Assembly (NCBI GenBank): GCA_963781155.1
Contig: CAWAEC010000016.1
Coordinates: forward strand, 1,054,001-1,118,000
Length of the DNA: 64,000 nucleotides
Direction of reading: 5' to 3'
From: PALSA-693 sp963781155
GTDB lineage: Bacteria > Actinomycetota > Acidimicrobiia > Acidimicrobiales > Palsa-688
The notes beneath the pieces are model-generated. The model was not told where the DNA came from, did no database searches, and saw nothing but the letters and a program-made list of their open reading frames with translations. Made by a program: the position numbers and the translations under genes. This document shows, piece after piece, positions 25,616 to 34,987 of this stretch; position 1 is the stretch's first letter, and each line of letters opens with the position of its first letter.

Positions 25616-28000
25616 ATGACTTTGCGAGAGGCCGCGGTGGGACCGCTGACCACTGCCGAGCTGGACCTGATCGACCGGTACTGGCGAGCCGCAAATTATC
25701 TGTCGGTGGGCCAGATCTATCTGATGGACAACCCGCTGCTCCGAGAGCCTCTGCTGCCGGAGCACGTGAAACCTCGACTGCTGGGTCACTGGGGTACGAC
25801 GCCGGGACTCAACCTTATCTACGCCCATCTCAACCGGGTCATTGTGGAGCGGGACCTGGATGTGATCTACATCTGCGGGCCCGGTCACGGAGGCCCGGGC
25901 ATGGTGGCCAACACTTATCTGGAGGGCACGTACAGCGAGATCTACGCCAACGTCTCGCAGGACGTTGCCGGCCTCCGTCGGTTGTTCCGCCAGTTCTCCT
26001 TTCCGGGCGGGATCCCCAGCCATGACGCGCCCCAGACGCCGGGGTCGATCCACGAGGGTGGCGAGCTCGGCTACTCCCTGGCCCATGCGTTTGGTGCTGC
26101 GTTCGACAACCCGGATCTGATCGTGGCCACCGTGGTCGGCGACGGAGAAGCCGAAACCGGCCCGCTGGCGGCCAGCTGGCATTGCAACAAGTTCCTGAAT
26201 CCGGCCCAGGACGGGGCAGTTCTGCCGATTCTCCACCTCAACGGATACAAGATCGCAAATCCCACTGTGCTGGCCCGGATCCCCGAGGAGGAGTTGACGG
26301 CGTTGCTCGGGGGGTACGGGTGGGATCCGCGATTCGTGACAGGTGACGAGCCCCGGCTGGTGCACCAGGAGCTCGCAGCCACCCTGGATGAAGTTGTGGA
26401 CCGTCTTGCCGAGATCCAGGACGGCGCCCGCCGCGACCCCAACAACGTGAAGCGACCGTCCTGGCCGATGATCGTGCTGCGCACACCCAAGGGATGGACG
26501 GGCCCGAAGGTGGTGGATGGCCGGCGCGCCGAGGGGTCGTGGCGGTCGCACCAGGTGCCCTTGCCGGATACCCGGACGAATCCGGAGCATTTGCGCCAAC
26601 TGGAGGAGTGGCTCCAGAGCTACCGTCCCGAAGAACTGTTTGATGCCAACGGCCGCCTGCTGTCCGAACTGGCCGCGCTCGCGCCTCAGGGATTGCGGCG
26701 TATGGGGGCCAACCCCCGGACCAACGGGGGTCTGATCGTCCGTGACCTGCGCCTGCCGGACTTCCGCGACTACGCGGTCGAGGTGGCCACGCCTGGCGTC
26801 GGGGAAGCCGAGGCCACGCGAGTCCTCGGTCGGTTTCTCCGGGATGTGATGGCGGCGAACGCCCCGACGGCAAACTTCCGGGTGTTCGGCCCGGATGAGA
26901 CGGCGTCGAACCGTCTGGACGCGCTGTTCGAGGTGACAGGTCGGACCTGGATGGGGGCTGTCGAGCCCTGGGATGACGAGTATTTGAGTCCGATCGGCAG
27001 GGTCACCGAGGTCCTATCGGAACATCTGTGCCAGGGAATGCTCGAGGGGTATTTGTTAACGGGCAGGCACGGCTTTTTTTCATGTTACGAGGCGTTCATT
27101 CACATCGTGGACTCCATGTTCAACCAGCACGCCAAATGGCTGAAAGTGTCGCGCGAGATGGCGTGGCGCCGACCCCTCGCCTCGCTCAACATTCTTCTCA
27201 CCTCGCACGTGTGGCGCCAGGATCACAACGGACTTTCTCACCAGGATCCTGGCTTTATCGATCTGGTGGTCAACAAGAAGGCCGACATCATACGGGTTTA
27301 TCTTCCTCCTGATGCCAACTGCTTGCTTTCCGTTGCCGACCATTGCCTGCGCAGCCGTCACTACGTCAATGTCATCGTGGCCGGCAAGCAGCCGGCGCTG
27401 CAGTACCTCGACATGGAGGAAGCGGTCGTGCACTGCACGAAAGGGTTGGGCATCTGGGAATGGGCCAGCACGGACAAAGACGGAGAGCCGGACGTGGTTC
27501 TGGCGTGTGCCGGAGACGTCCCGACGCTCGAGGTACTCGCCGCTGTCGATGTGCTGCGCCAGCACTGCACCGGCCTGAAGGTGCGGGTGGTCAACATCGT
27601 CGACCTGTTGACGCTCGAGCCGTCGACCGAGCACCCACACGGTATTTCCGATGCCGAGTTCGATTCGCTGTTTACGACCGACAAGCCCGTGATCTTCGCC
27701 TACCACGGATATCCCTGGCTGATTCACCGGTTGACGTACCGCCGCCACAATCACGACAACATCCACGTGCGCGGCTACAAGGAAGAGGGGACCACCACGA
27801 CCCCCTTCGAGATGACCGCCTTAAACGACATGGACCGTTACCACCTGGTCATGGATGTTATCGACCGGGTGCCCGGATTGGCCCACTCGGCCGCCTACCT
27901 CCGCCAGGAGATGTCCGACCTTCTCATTCGTACCAGGGATTACACGCAAGAGCACGGCGAGGACCCGCCGGAGATCCGCAACTGGACGTGGCCGTACTGA
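25616..28000 (+). CDS. xfp: Xylulose-5-phosphate/fructose-6-phosphate phosphoketolase
   Basis: The 794-residue enzyme has full length and signature text: RYWRAANYLSVGQIYLMDNPLL near the N-terminus, GHWGTTPGLNLIYAHLNR, GPGHGGPGMVANTYLEGTYSE, VGDGEAETGPLAASWHCNKF (thiamine diphosphate/metal binding) and the C-terminal NWTWPY-type end. It splits sugar phosphates into acetyl phosphate plus erythrose- or glyceraldehyde-phosphate. ackA follows after four bases, so acetyl phosphate is turned to ATP plus acetate. Such a bypass gives ATP without oxygen. The ATG is preceded by an inverted repeat rather than a ribosome site. Confidence 0.97.
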   Translation: MTLREAAVGPLTTAELDLIDRYWRAANYLSVGQIYLMDNPLLREPLLPEHVKPRLLGHWGTTPGLNLIYAHLNRVIVERDLDVIYICGPGHGGPGMVANTYLEGTYSEIYANVSQDVAGLRRLFRQFSFPGGIPSHDAPQTPGSIHEGGELGYSLAHAFGAAFDNPDLIVATVVGDGEAETGPLAASWHCNKFLNPAQDGAVLPILHLNGYKIANPTVLARIPEEELTALLGGYGWDPRFVTGDEPRLVHQELAATLDEVVDRLAEIQDGARRDPNNVKRPSWPMIVLRTPKGWTGPKVVDGRRAEGSWRSHQVPLPDTRTNPEHLRQLEEWLQSYRPEELFDANGRLLSELAALAPQGLRRMGANPRTNGGLIVRDLRLPDFRDYAVEVATPGVGEAEATRVLGRFLRDVMAANAPTANFRVFGPDETASNRLDALFEVTGRTWMGAVEPWDDEYLSPIGRVTEVLSEHLCQGMLEGYLLTGRHGFFSCYEAFIHIVDSMFNQHAKWLKVSREMAWRRPLASLNILLTSHVWRQDHNGLSHQDPGFIDLVVNKKADIIRVYLPPDANCLLSVADHCLRSRHYVNVIVAGKQPALQYLDMEEAVVHCTKGLGIWEWASTDKDGEPDVVLACAGDVPTLEVLAAVDVLRQHCTGLKVRVVNIVDLLTLEPSTEHPHGISDAEFDSLFTTDKPVIFAYHGYPWLIHRLTYRRHNHDNIHVRGYKEEGTTTTPFEMTALNDMDRYHLVMDVIDRVPGLAHSAAYLRQEMSDLLIRTRDYTQEHGEDPPEIRNWTWPY

Positions 28001-28004
28001 ACCG

Positions 28005-29132
28005 ATGACGGCGTCCAGGACGACTGGCATGCGGGTGCTGGTGGTAAACGCCGGTTCGCAGAGCGTCAAGCTGCGGGTGGTTGACGGCTCCGATCAGATG
28101 GTCGTTGCCGCGGACCTGGGTCCTCCCGATGACGGACTTGCCGGCCACCTGGACGAGTTTGTCGGTCAACTGCGCGTCCCGGTCGACGTGGTCGGGCACA
28201 GGGTGGTGCACGGCGGTCGGTATTTCACCGATGCCACCGTGATCGACGTCGAGGTCCGGTCCCGGCTCGAGGGCCTCAACCCGCTGGCCCCCCTCCACAA
28301 CCCCCATGCGCTGGCCGGAATCGACGCGGTCCGGGCCCGTCTACCGGACACTCCCTCTGTGGCCTGTTTCGACACCGCCTTCCATTCCAGTCTGGGTCCG
28401 GACGCGTACAACTACGCGGTGCCGGCGGATTGGGTGACGCGGTTTGGCATGCGCCGGTATGGATTCCATGGCCTCAACTGCGCCTGGGTGGCTCGTCGGG
28501 CCCCGGAGGTGCTGGGCCAGCCGTATGGCAGGTCGCGACTCGTGGTCTGCCATCTGGGTGCGGGGGCGTCCGTCACGGCAATTGCCGGAGGGTTGTCGGT
28601 CGACACCACGATGGGATTCACGCCGCTGGAAGGGCTGGTGATGGCGACCCGGTCCGGCGACGTCGATCCCGGCGCCTTGCTCTTCTTGCTCCAGCAAGGG
28701 CTGCCTCTGGCCGACGTCTCGGACGCCCTCGAGTATCGGTCCGGTCTGCTTGGCCTGTCGGGCGGGCGCAGCAACGACATGCGGCAATTGCTGGCCGCCC
28801 GCGACAATCACGACCCGGGCGCCGACCTGGCGGTCCGCGTGTACCTGCACCGCCTGGTCGCCAAGATCGCCGCCATGATGGCGGGCATCGGAGGGACCGA
28901 TGCCGTTGTTTTCACCGGGGGGGTGGGGGAGAACTCCGCCCCGATCAGGTCGGAAACGGCTGCCCGACTGGCCTGGACAGGGCTGTCGATCGACGAAGCC
29001 GCGAACGGAGCCGTCGCCGGCCTTGACGCGGAGATATCACAGCGCGCCTCCACCATCCGTACTCTGGTCATCCATGCGCGCGAAGAGCTGGAGATCGCAG
29101 CGGAGTGTCGGCGGCTGCTCTCGACTCGCTGA
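28005..29132 (+). CDS. ackA: Acetate kinase, divergent
   Basis: The gene starts four bases after xfp and encodes 375 residues of an ASKHA-fold acetate/propionate kinase. VLVVNAGSQSVKLRV opens the fold, VVGHRVVHGGRYF and CFDTAFHSSL give substrate-site residues, and TTMGFTPLEGLVMATRSGDVDP, YRSGLLGLSGG and VVFTGGVGENSAPIR follow. Departures from the usual family: GFHGTSH is replaced by GFHGLNC, and HLGNGAS is HLGAGAS (Asn to Ala). The catalytic Asp in FDTAFH and the Arg in MATRSGDVDP are kept. It should form ATP from acetyl phosphate, though altered residues may change nucleotide or acyl choice. The protein is slightly short (usual ~400). Confidence 0.85.
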   Translation: MTASRTTGMRVLVVNAGSQSVKLRVVDGSDQMVVAADLGPPDDGLAGHLDEFVGQLRVPVDVVGHRVVHGGRYFTDATVIDVEVRSRLEGLNPLAPLHNPHALAGIDAVRARLPDTPSVACFDTAFHSSLGPDAYNYAVPADWVTRFGMRRYGFHGLNCAWVARRAPEVLGQPYGRSRLVVCHLGAGASVTAIAGGLSVDTTMGFTPLEGLVMATRSGDVDPGALLFLLQQGLPLADVSDALEYRSGLLGLSGGRSNDMRQLLAARDNHDPGADLAVRVYLHRLVAKIAAMMAGIGGTDAVVFTGGVGENSAPIRSETAARLAWTGLSIDEAANGAVAGLDAEISQRASTIRTLVIHAREELEIAAECRRLLSTR

Positions 29133-29144
29133 AGTCGCGGTCGG

Positions 29145-29969
29145 TTAGCGCAATCCGGCGAACAGGTCATCCTCGGGGACAACGGCCCCGGTTCGGTCGC
29201 GCACCTTGACATAAGCCTCGTTCGTCATGATCCTGCTGAACACGTCGCGGCCGAGCGAGAGGAAGAACACGTTGTCCGACTGGCTGGCGTGTGCCGCCAG
29301 GCTGTCGTATTTCTGTCCGGCAAATGCCGTGCAATCGACATTTGTGGTGACGGCCTCGTCCGGCGTTCCGAAGTCGGGATCCTCCTCGATCCGGCCCGGC
29401 GGCTCAATCCCGTGCGAGCGCAGCAACTCCCCCAGGCTGGCCAGCCTCGATTTGGGTAGCGCGGTGTAGTACACCTTGGCCGGAATACCCGTCTGATCCG
29501 CGGCCGCCATGGTGATCCGATGGGCTTGAATGTGATCGGGGTGTCCGTAGAATCCGTGTTCGTCATAGGTGACGACCACCTGGGGGCGGTAGTGATCCAT
29601 CAGCCCGCCCAACCGGCGCGCCGCGTCCGGGACGGGGATCGTCCAGAATGCGCCCTCGGTAGTGTTCTGGGGCCAGCCGTCCATTCCCGAATCGCGATAG
29701 CCGAGCAGTTCCAGGTGCGCCACGTGGAGGAGAGCGCAACTCTCGAGCAATTCCCGGTGACGGACGGCAACGACGTCCGCCTCGTTGTGGCCGGGCTCGC
29801 CTGGCTTTGCCCCACCTTTGCCGTCGCCGAGCTCGCCGTTGGTACAGGTGACCAGCACCGTTCGCACGCCCTCTGCGGCGTAACGAGCGAGGACGCCCCC
29901 GGTTCCGAGCGCTTCGTCGTCAGGGTGGGCATGCACGGCCATCAACGTCAGCGGTTCCGCAGGCACCAA
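29145..29969 (-). CDS. PIG-L family deacetylase (mycothiol-type amidase candidate)
   Basis: The 274-residue product has the zinc-site motif MAVHAHPDDEALGTGGVLARYAAEG (residues about 10-34), then VTCTNGELGDG, and the second-ligand stretch DEHGFYGHPDHIQAH. Actinobacterial relatives include MshB and Mca, which act on N-acetyl-glucosaminyl inositol or mycothiol conjugates. The sequence resembles uncharacterised members rather than either proven group, so the substrate is inferred only. It runs convergently with ackA, 12 bases apart. Confidence 0.85.
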   Translation of the reverse strand: MVPAEPLTLMAVHAHPDDEALGTGGVLARYAAEGVRTVLVTCTNGELGDGKGGAKPGEPGHNEADVVAVRHRELLESCALLHVAHLELLGYRDSGMDGWPQNTTEGAFWTIPVPDAARRLGGLMDHYRPQVVVTYDEHGFYGHPDHIQAHRITMAAADQTGIPAKVYYTALPKSRLASLGELLRSHGIEPPGRIEEDPDFGTPDEAVTTNVDCTAFAGQKYDSLAAHASQSDNVFFLSLGRDVFSRIMTNEAYVKVRDRTGAVVPEDDLFAGLR

Positions 29970-30209
29970 TCCAGCCTATGAGGAACCGCCAAGTAAACAC
30001 CGACTGAACTCCTTGTGGACGGGACGAGAAGGGCGGAGATCCCCAGGGAAGTCCCCAGGTTGTCCCCTTCCGTGACGCGTCACCGTCCAACAGACTTGTT
30101 CCGATCGATTTGACGCGGCGAAGGGAGGCACGGTGGGAGAGCCCGATCGGACCATCAACGAGCGCAAGGCGTGTTGCGGCTCGCGATCGCTTGCCGGGGG
30201 CGGGACCTC

Positions 30210-30866
30210 ATGACGGCGTCCGTCGAGACGAACACATCCAGTCCCGTCCTCCCGGCAGGCCTGGAGAAGCTGGATGCCGCTGTCCTGCAAATGTTTGCGC
30301 TCGTTCGCGAGGCGCTGGACGGGGCGACACAGATTTTCCTGACACCGGATCGTGATGCGGCGCGCGCTCTGGTTGTTCGCGAGCAGCTTATCGATGCCCT
30401 GCACCGGAACGTGGAGCAGGATGTGCTCAACGAGCTGATCCGTCCGACCCTCGACGACACGGAACGGCATCGCCGTCTGCTGCTCATACTGCGGATTCTG
30501 CCGGAACTGGAGCGCAGCGGGGACCTGGCGGAGCACATCGCGGTGCACGCCACTCAGGGCCTGGCCCGATGGCTGACGCCCCGGGCGCTCAGTCTCGTTT
30601 CTCAAATGGGCGGACTGGGGATCGAGATGTGGGAGCTGGCGGCCGCCGCCTACGCCCGCCTGGACCCGACGGCGGCGGACGTGTTGCGGGCTCGCGACGA
30701 CGAGATCGACGATCTGCACGTGAGCCTCACGGCCGAGCTCGCCGCGGGTGGCATCTCCATCCCGGTCGCGATCGAGATGGGCCTGGTTGCCCGTTACTTC
30801 GAGCGCCTGGGTGATCACGCCGTCAATGTGACCCGGCGCCTGGAACAGCTTCGCACCCCCGCCTGA
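30210..30866 (+). CDS. PhoU-like phosphate-signalling protein
   Basis: The 218-residue all-helical product carries two PhoU-type repeats: LEKLDAAVLQMFALVREAL with REQLIDALHRNVEQDVLNELI, and MGGLGIEMWELAAAAYARLDP with RDDEIDDLHVSLTAEL. Both have the D/E-rich metal-binding helices of the family, and the last helix is VARYFERLGDHAVNVTRRLEQL, a PhoU signature. No pst transport genes are beside it. Start is ATG 30210; a TTG at 30171 is possible. The region 29970-30209 contains no gene. Confidence 0.85.
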   Translation: MTASVETNTSSPVLPAGLEKLDAAVLQMFALVREALDGATQIFLTPDRDAARALVVREQLIDALHRNVEQDVLNELIRPTLDDTERHRRLLLILRILPELERSGDLAEHIAVHATQGLARWLTPRALSLVSQMGGLGIEMWELAAAAYARLDPTAADVLRARDDEIDDLHVSLTAELAAGGISIPVAIEMGLVARYFERLGDHAVNVTRRLEQLRTPA

Positions 30867-31062
30867 GCCAGCAGGTGGCGGCGACGACCGCGGCGACGGT
30901 CTCGGAAGCATGCAGGACCCGCGGTCGGAGGCCGCCCCGACGGCTCTTTTCTGCGGACCACTGGACTGACCGTGGTGGCGAGGAGCGCCAACAGTCTTAC
31001 TATCGAGAGACCGCCGGGCTCGACACGTTGATCCGGCGCTCGATGTTTCGATAGGAGACGAT

Positions 31063-31257
31063 ATGGAGCGTTTCCGTCCACACGTGCTCGTGCTCGTGGT
31101 GGTCGCGGCGGTGGTCCTGGCCGTCGTGCTCAGCCACGGACTTCGGGTCCGTCTGGAATGGGGATCGTCCGGGTTCGTCCTGGGAATTATTTGCGGGGTT
31201 CTGCTCACCCTGGAGATCCAGCACAGACGCAAACGGAAGGAGAGCCAGAAGCCGTGA
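31063..31257 (+). CDS. Small membrane protein, LapA/DUF1049-like
   Basis: ATG 31063 has an AGGAGA ribosome site. The 64-residue product has two membrane helices (about residues 6-24 and 37-53) joined by a short loop with LRVRLEWGSSGF and a basic end (HRRKRKESQKP). The pattern resembles DUF1049/LapA proteins, but this is not certain. Neighbours give no pathway. Confidence 0.55.
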   Translation: MERFRPHVLVLVVVAAVVLAVVLSHGLRVRLEWGSSGFVLGIICGVLLTLEIQHRRKRKESQKP

Positions 31258-31291
31258 TGTGGCGCCGGCTCAACTCACTCGAGCTGGCAGG

Positions 31292-32365
31292 TCAGAGGCT
31301 GTACAGCCGGGCCGCGTTCTCGCCGAAGATGAGGCGGCGCTGATCGTCACTGAGCGTTTGAGTCGCTTCCTCCAGTTCGTGCACGATCCCGGGGATCTTG
31401 GCGTCAGGATGCGGATAGTCGGACGCCCAGATGATGCGGTCAGCTCCCACATACTTGCTGTTGGCCGTGTACGCCAACGACTCTTCGTCCGGGTCGAAAC
31501 TGATGTAGCACTGGCGCTTGAAAATCTCTGAAGGCGGCGTCGTCTGATACCGGCTGCCGAAAACCTGGACGTGATGGTCGAATCGCTCCAGCATGGGAGC
31601 GCACCACCCTCCCGAGCCTTCGAGGAACGCCACGGTCAACTTCGGGAACCGCTCGCAGATTCCCCCGGCGACGAACCACCCCATGGCCACTATCACGTCG
31701 AGCGCATTGCCGAGGCCCTGGCGCAGGGCGAGACCCTTGTCGGGATGACCTTCGGCATCGTCCTGAAGGCCGAGCCGGGTGACGACATTCCAGGGCATGT
31801 CATGGAACGAAAACGGATGAACCCCGATGGGGCAGCCCAGGTCCGCGGCGGCATCCCAGAATGGATCGTAGACAGGGTCGTTGAATTTCTTGTTGCCGAT
31901 GTACGGGGCGGGGCGAATCATCACGGCCTTGAAACCGAGGTCCTGGACGCACCGCTCCATCTCCTTGATCGCCAGTCCCGGATCCTGCAGAGCAACCAAC
32001 CCCACGCCGTACAAGCGGGCCGGGTCGCCCAGGCAATACTCGTGCAGCCACCGGTTGTACTCCTGGGCCATCGTGTGGAACACGTCGGCTTCGGGCACCC
32101 ATGCCAGGCCCGGCGTGGTGGGGTAGAGCACGGCGACGTCGATCCCGTCGGCATCCATGTCTGCCAGCCTGGGTCCGGGCTGCGATGCCCCCGGACGGTT
32201 CATCAGCTCGGCGTGGGAGGCCTCCGTGGGCGCGGGATCCTCGGCCGCCGGTGTCTCGTCGCCGAGAATACGGGCCATGAAAGCCGCCGTGACTGCTTCC
32301 GGCAGGTCCAATCGCTCCAACACATGACCGTCGGCGTCAATCATTCGCATGCCATCGGTGGTCAT
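31292..32365 (-). CDS. Amidohydrolase_2 family protein (ACMSD-like fold)
   Basis: This 357-residue protein begins MIDADGHVLERLDLPE, where D-x-H replaces the HxH metal site, as in many members of this group. It ends with the metal-site Asp in IIWASDYPHPDAKIPGIVHEL. Between them lie DMDADGIDVAVLYPTTPGLAW and LGCPIGVHPFSFHD (His ligand). The family includes decarboxylases acting on aromatic or dicarboxylic acids. It is the downstream gene of an operon with a paralogue, 43 bases after that gene's restored stop. Confidence 0.85.
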   Translation of the reverse strand: MTTDGMRMIDADGHVLERLDLPEAVTAAFMARILGDETPAAEDPAPTEASHAELMNRPGASQPGPRLADMDADGIDVAVLYPTTPGLAWVPEADVFHTMAQEYNRWLHEYCLGDPARLYGVGLVALQDPGLAIKEMERCVQDLGFKAVMIRPAPYIGNKKFNDPVYDPFWDAAADLGCPIGVHPFSFHDMPWNVVTRLGLQDDAEGHPDKGLALRQGLGNALDVIVAMGWFVAGGICERFPKLTVAFLEGSGGWCAPMLERFDHHVQVFGSRYQTTPPSEIFKRQCYISFDPDEESLAYTANSKYVGADRIIWASDYPHPDAKIPGIVHELEEATQTLSDDQRRLIFGENAARLYSL

Positions 32366-32408
32366 TGCCTACCTCCTGTTGGTCGTCGCCGGGCTGGTGC
32401 CGCGCCGT

Positions 32409-33663
32409 TTACCCGATGCTGTAGAGGGCGATGGCGCTCTCGGAGGTGATCTGGCGTTTCTGGTCGAAGGTCAGCCCGTCGAGGGCTTCGGCCAGTTCCT
32501 CGGTCACGCCGGGGAATTTCGGCGTCGGGATGGGGATAGTCCGAGGCCCAGATGATGCGGTCGGCGCCGACCAGGGAGGAGTTGGCCGTGGTCCCCAACA
32601 TGGCCTCGTCGGGATCGAAGCTGATCCAGCACTGGCGTTTCATGTACTCCGAGGGCAGCAGGGACAAGTCGGTGACTTCCCACTGGAACTTGCGGCAGTG
32701 GTGGTCCAGGCGCTCCAGCCAGGGCACCAGCCAGCCGCCGTTGGCCTCCAAGAAGATGAACTTGGCGTCGGGGAAGCGCTCGCACACCCCGCCGGCCAGC
32801 AGGTAGGCAATGCTGCTCATCACGTCCACCGGATTGGCGATGGCCTGGGTGAACAACGTGCTCGGCCGCCGCTCGGGATGCTCGAGCTGCTCGCCGGTGG
32901 TGAGGGTCCGCTCAGGGTCGAAATCGGCCACGTAGGTCCCGTCGGGATTGCGGGGCCGGCCCAGCCGCAAGCCCCGGCAGGCGCCGGGCAAGTCCGCGGC
33001 CAGGAAGGGGTGCAAGGCGACGGGCAGCCCGGTGTCCGCGGCCGCCTGCCAGATAGGGTCGTAGACCGGGTCGTTGAACGGCCGCCAGTCCACGGCCGGG
33101 TTGGGGCGCATGAAGATAGAGACCATGCCCGGCAAGGTGGCCACCCGGCGGATCTCGGCCGCCACCCGGGCCACATCGTCAGGGTGGTGCATGGGCGGCA
33201 CCGCCCCCGCCCCGAAGAGCCGGCCCTCGCCCTCTTGCACGTGATCGCTGCACCAGTCGTTGTACGCCCGGGCCTGAGCCTCGGCGAAATCGACATCCAG
33301 CTCGCTTTGCAGACCCAACAACATGGTCGGGTACAGCACGGCCAGGTCGATGTGATCCTGATCCATGTCCTGCAGGCGGGCCTTGGCATTCCACGCCGCC
33401 GGGCGGGTCTCGGTATAGCGCATCTCGCCCCGGAAAGCCCGAGCCCGGTCCTCGTCACTCGCCCCCGCCACCCCAGCCGCGGACATGCCGTTCGCGGATC
33501 GGCGGTCCCCGCTGTAGACCAGCCACTCCTCGCCGGCCTCGTCAGTCTCGATATGCCAGATCCGATCCCGGTACTGCGCCGGCGCATAATCGGGCATCGC
33601 CGTCGGATGCTCGAGGATGTGGCCATCCGAGTCGATATACCGCAGCCCGTCGGTCGTCGTCAT
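32409..33663 (-). pseudogene. Amidohydrolase_2 protein, frameshifted near the C-terminus
   Basis: The gene starts at ATG 33663 (MTTTDGLRYIDSDGHILEHPTA) and reads a normal ACMSD-like protein to IIWASDYPHPDAEIP. There, one extra base near 32520 shifts the frame into basic nonsense (PRRDRGTGRSPRRADLR). Skipping it restores FPGVTEELAEALDGLTFDQKRQ and ITSESAIALYSIG to a TAA at 32409-32411, matching the end of the downstream paralogue. The shifted frame runs to 32362. The protein has lost its last ~35 residues unless the base is an error; the main metal site is retained. Restored length is about 417 residues. Confidence 0.8.
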
Positions 33664-33838
33664 GGTTTACCTCCCGGATCGGCGTTCGCCGTGCAAGCTC
33701 CGAGCACCAAAATAGCAGCCTGATTTGGTCGCCGCACAGGACGTTCGACTCGCCAGTCTTGTCCGGCAACCAGCGGTCCGTCCTATGATCCGTGCGACCG
33801 ACCGGGCACCCCGGCGGTGGAGGACGAAGGGGGCCGCT

Positions 33839-34987
33839 GTGGCCGATGCCCTGACGGGAGTGCGCATTCTGGATTTGACGGGGGCCATCGCGGGACCCCT
33901 GGGGGTGCTGTTGCTGGCGGAGCATGGTGCTGATGTGATCAAGGTGGAGCCGCCGGGCGGGTCGCCGGACCGGGCCCTACCGAGCGCGACTGTGTATGGT
34001 CGCAGCCGCCGCTCGGTGACCCTGGATCTGGCCCGGCCGGAGGGTCGTGAGGTGTTCGTTGACCTGTGCCAGAGCGCGGACGTCCTGGTGGAGGCGTTTG
34101 CGACCGGCACGATGGCGTCCCTGGAACTGGCATACGAGGACCTGGAGGAGGCCTGTCCACAGCTGGTCTACTGCTCCGTTCCGGCGTGGCCGTCCGGCGC
34201 CCGGTACCAGGACCGGCCCGGCTACGAGGCGCTGGTGCATGCCCGCACCGGTCAACAGTGGGAGAACACCTCGTTTCGACCCGGGCCCGTCTTTCTCCAA
34301 AGTCCGGTGGCGAGCCTGGCCGGGGCTTTTCTCGTCCCGATCGGGATCATGTCCGCGCTCCACGCCCGGGAGCGGACGGGTGTGGGACAGCGCGTCGAGG
34401 TCTCACTTCTGCAGGGGGTGATGTCCTTGACGACGCAGATCTGGAACTGGACCGACCGGGGTCAGTTCCTGCTGCCGAAGACGCACCCACCGGGCGTCCA
34501 TCAGGCGACGATCTACGAGTGCGCCGACGGCAAGTGGATCCATGCTTCCAGCACCGCCGGGATTACGCCGACCCGGAGCGAGGCGTCCATTCTGGGAATC
34601 GAAGAGCTCACCCTGGCCGAGGTGTGGCAGCTCGGACCCGAGGAGCGGGCCGCATACGAGGAGACCAAGCGGGCCGCGTTCCTGCGTCATGACCGCGACG
34701 CGCTGGTTGAGGAGTACCACCAGGCTGGCCTCGGCGCGGAGGCCATCGTCGCCCCCCACGACCGTTTTGCCCATCCGCAACTGCTCGCCACGGGTTCAGT
34801 CGTGAAAGTGGACGATCCTGACGCCGGTTCGACCACCCAGCTCGGCAATACCATCTTTCTCGAGGAAACGCCGGGTCGTGTAAAGGGGCCGCAACCGCGA
34901 CCGGGAGAGCACACCGACGAGGTGCTGGGGTCGCTCGGCTACGGCGGCGATCGAGTCGCCGCCCTGCGCGAGGCGGGAGTGATCTGA
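33839..34987 (+). CDS. CaiB/BaiF CoA-transferase family protein with Asp-to-Glu change at catalytic position
   Basis: GTG 33839 follows AAGGGGG by five bases; the frame is open upstream to 33725 without family text. The 382-residue product has VRILDLTGAIAGPLGVLLLAEHGADVIKVEPPGGSPDRA, the CaiB N-terminal CoA-binding signature, and GPQPRPGEHTDEVLGSLGY at the end. The residue matching the nucleophilic Asp of this family reads Glu (PGYEALVHARTG). It overlaps the following CaiB gene by one base (TGATG), so the two may form a heteromer, as split CoA-transferases do. Confidence 0.85.
   Translation: MADALTGVRILDLTGAIAGPLGVLLLAEHGADVIKVEPPGGSPDRALPSATVYGRSRRSVTLDLARPEGREVFVDLCQSADVLVEAFATGTMASLELAYEDLEEACPQLVYCSVPAWPSGARYQDRPGYEALVHARTGQQWENTSFRPGPVFLQSPVASLAGAFLVPIGIMSALHARERTGVGQRVEVSLLQGVMSLTTQIWNWTDRGQFLLPKTHPPGVHQATIYECADGKWIHASSTAGITPTRSEASILGIEELTLAEVWQLGPEERAAYEETKRAAFLRHDRDALVEEYHQAGLGAEAIVAPHDRFAHPQLLATGSVVKVDDPDAGSTTQLGNTIFLEETPGRVKGPQPRPGEHTDEVLGSLGYGGDRVAALREAGVI

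Noticed and set aside
25319..26599. 426-codon minus-strand frame
   Set aside because: It is antisense to ftsH/xfp, whose family motifs are unmistakable on the plus strand.
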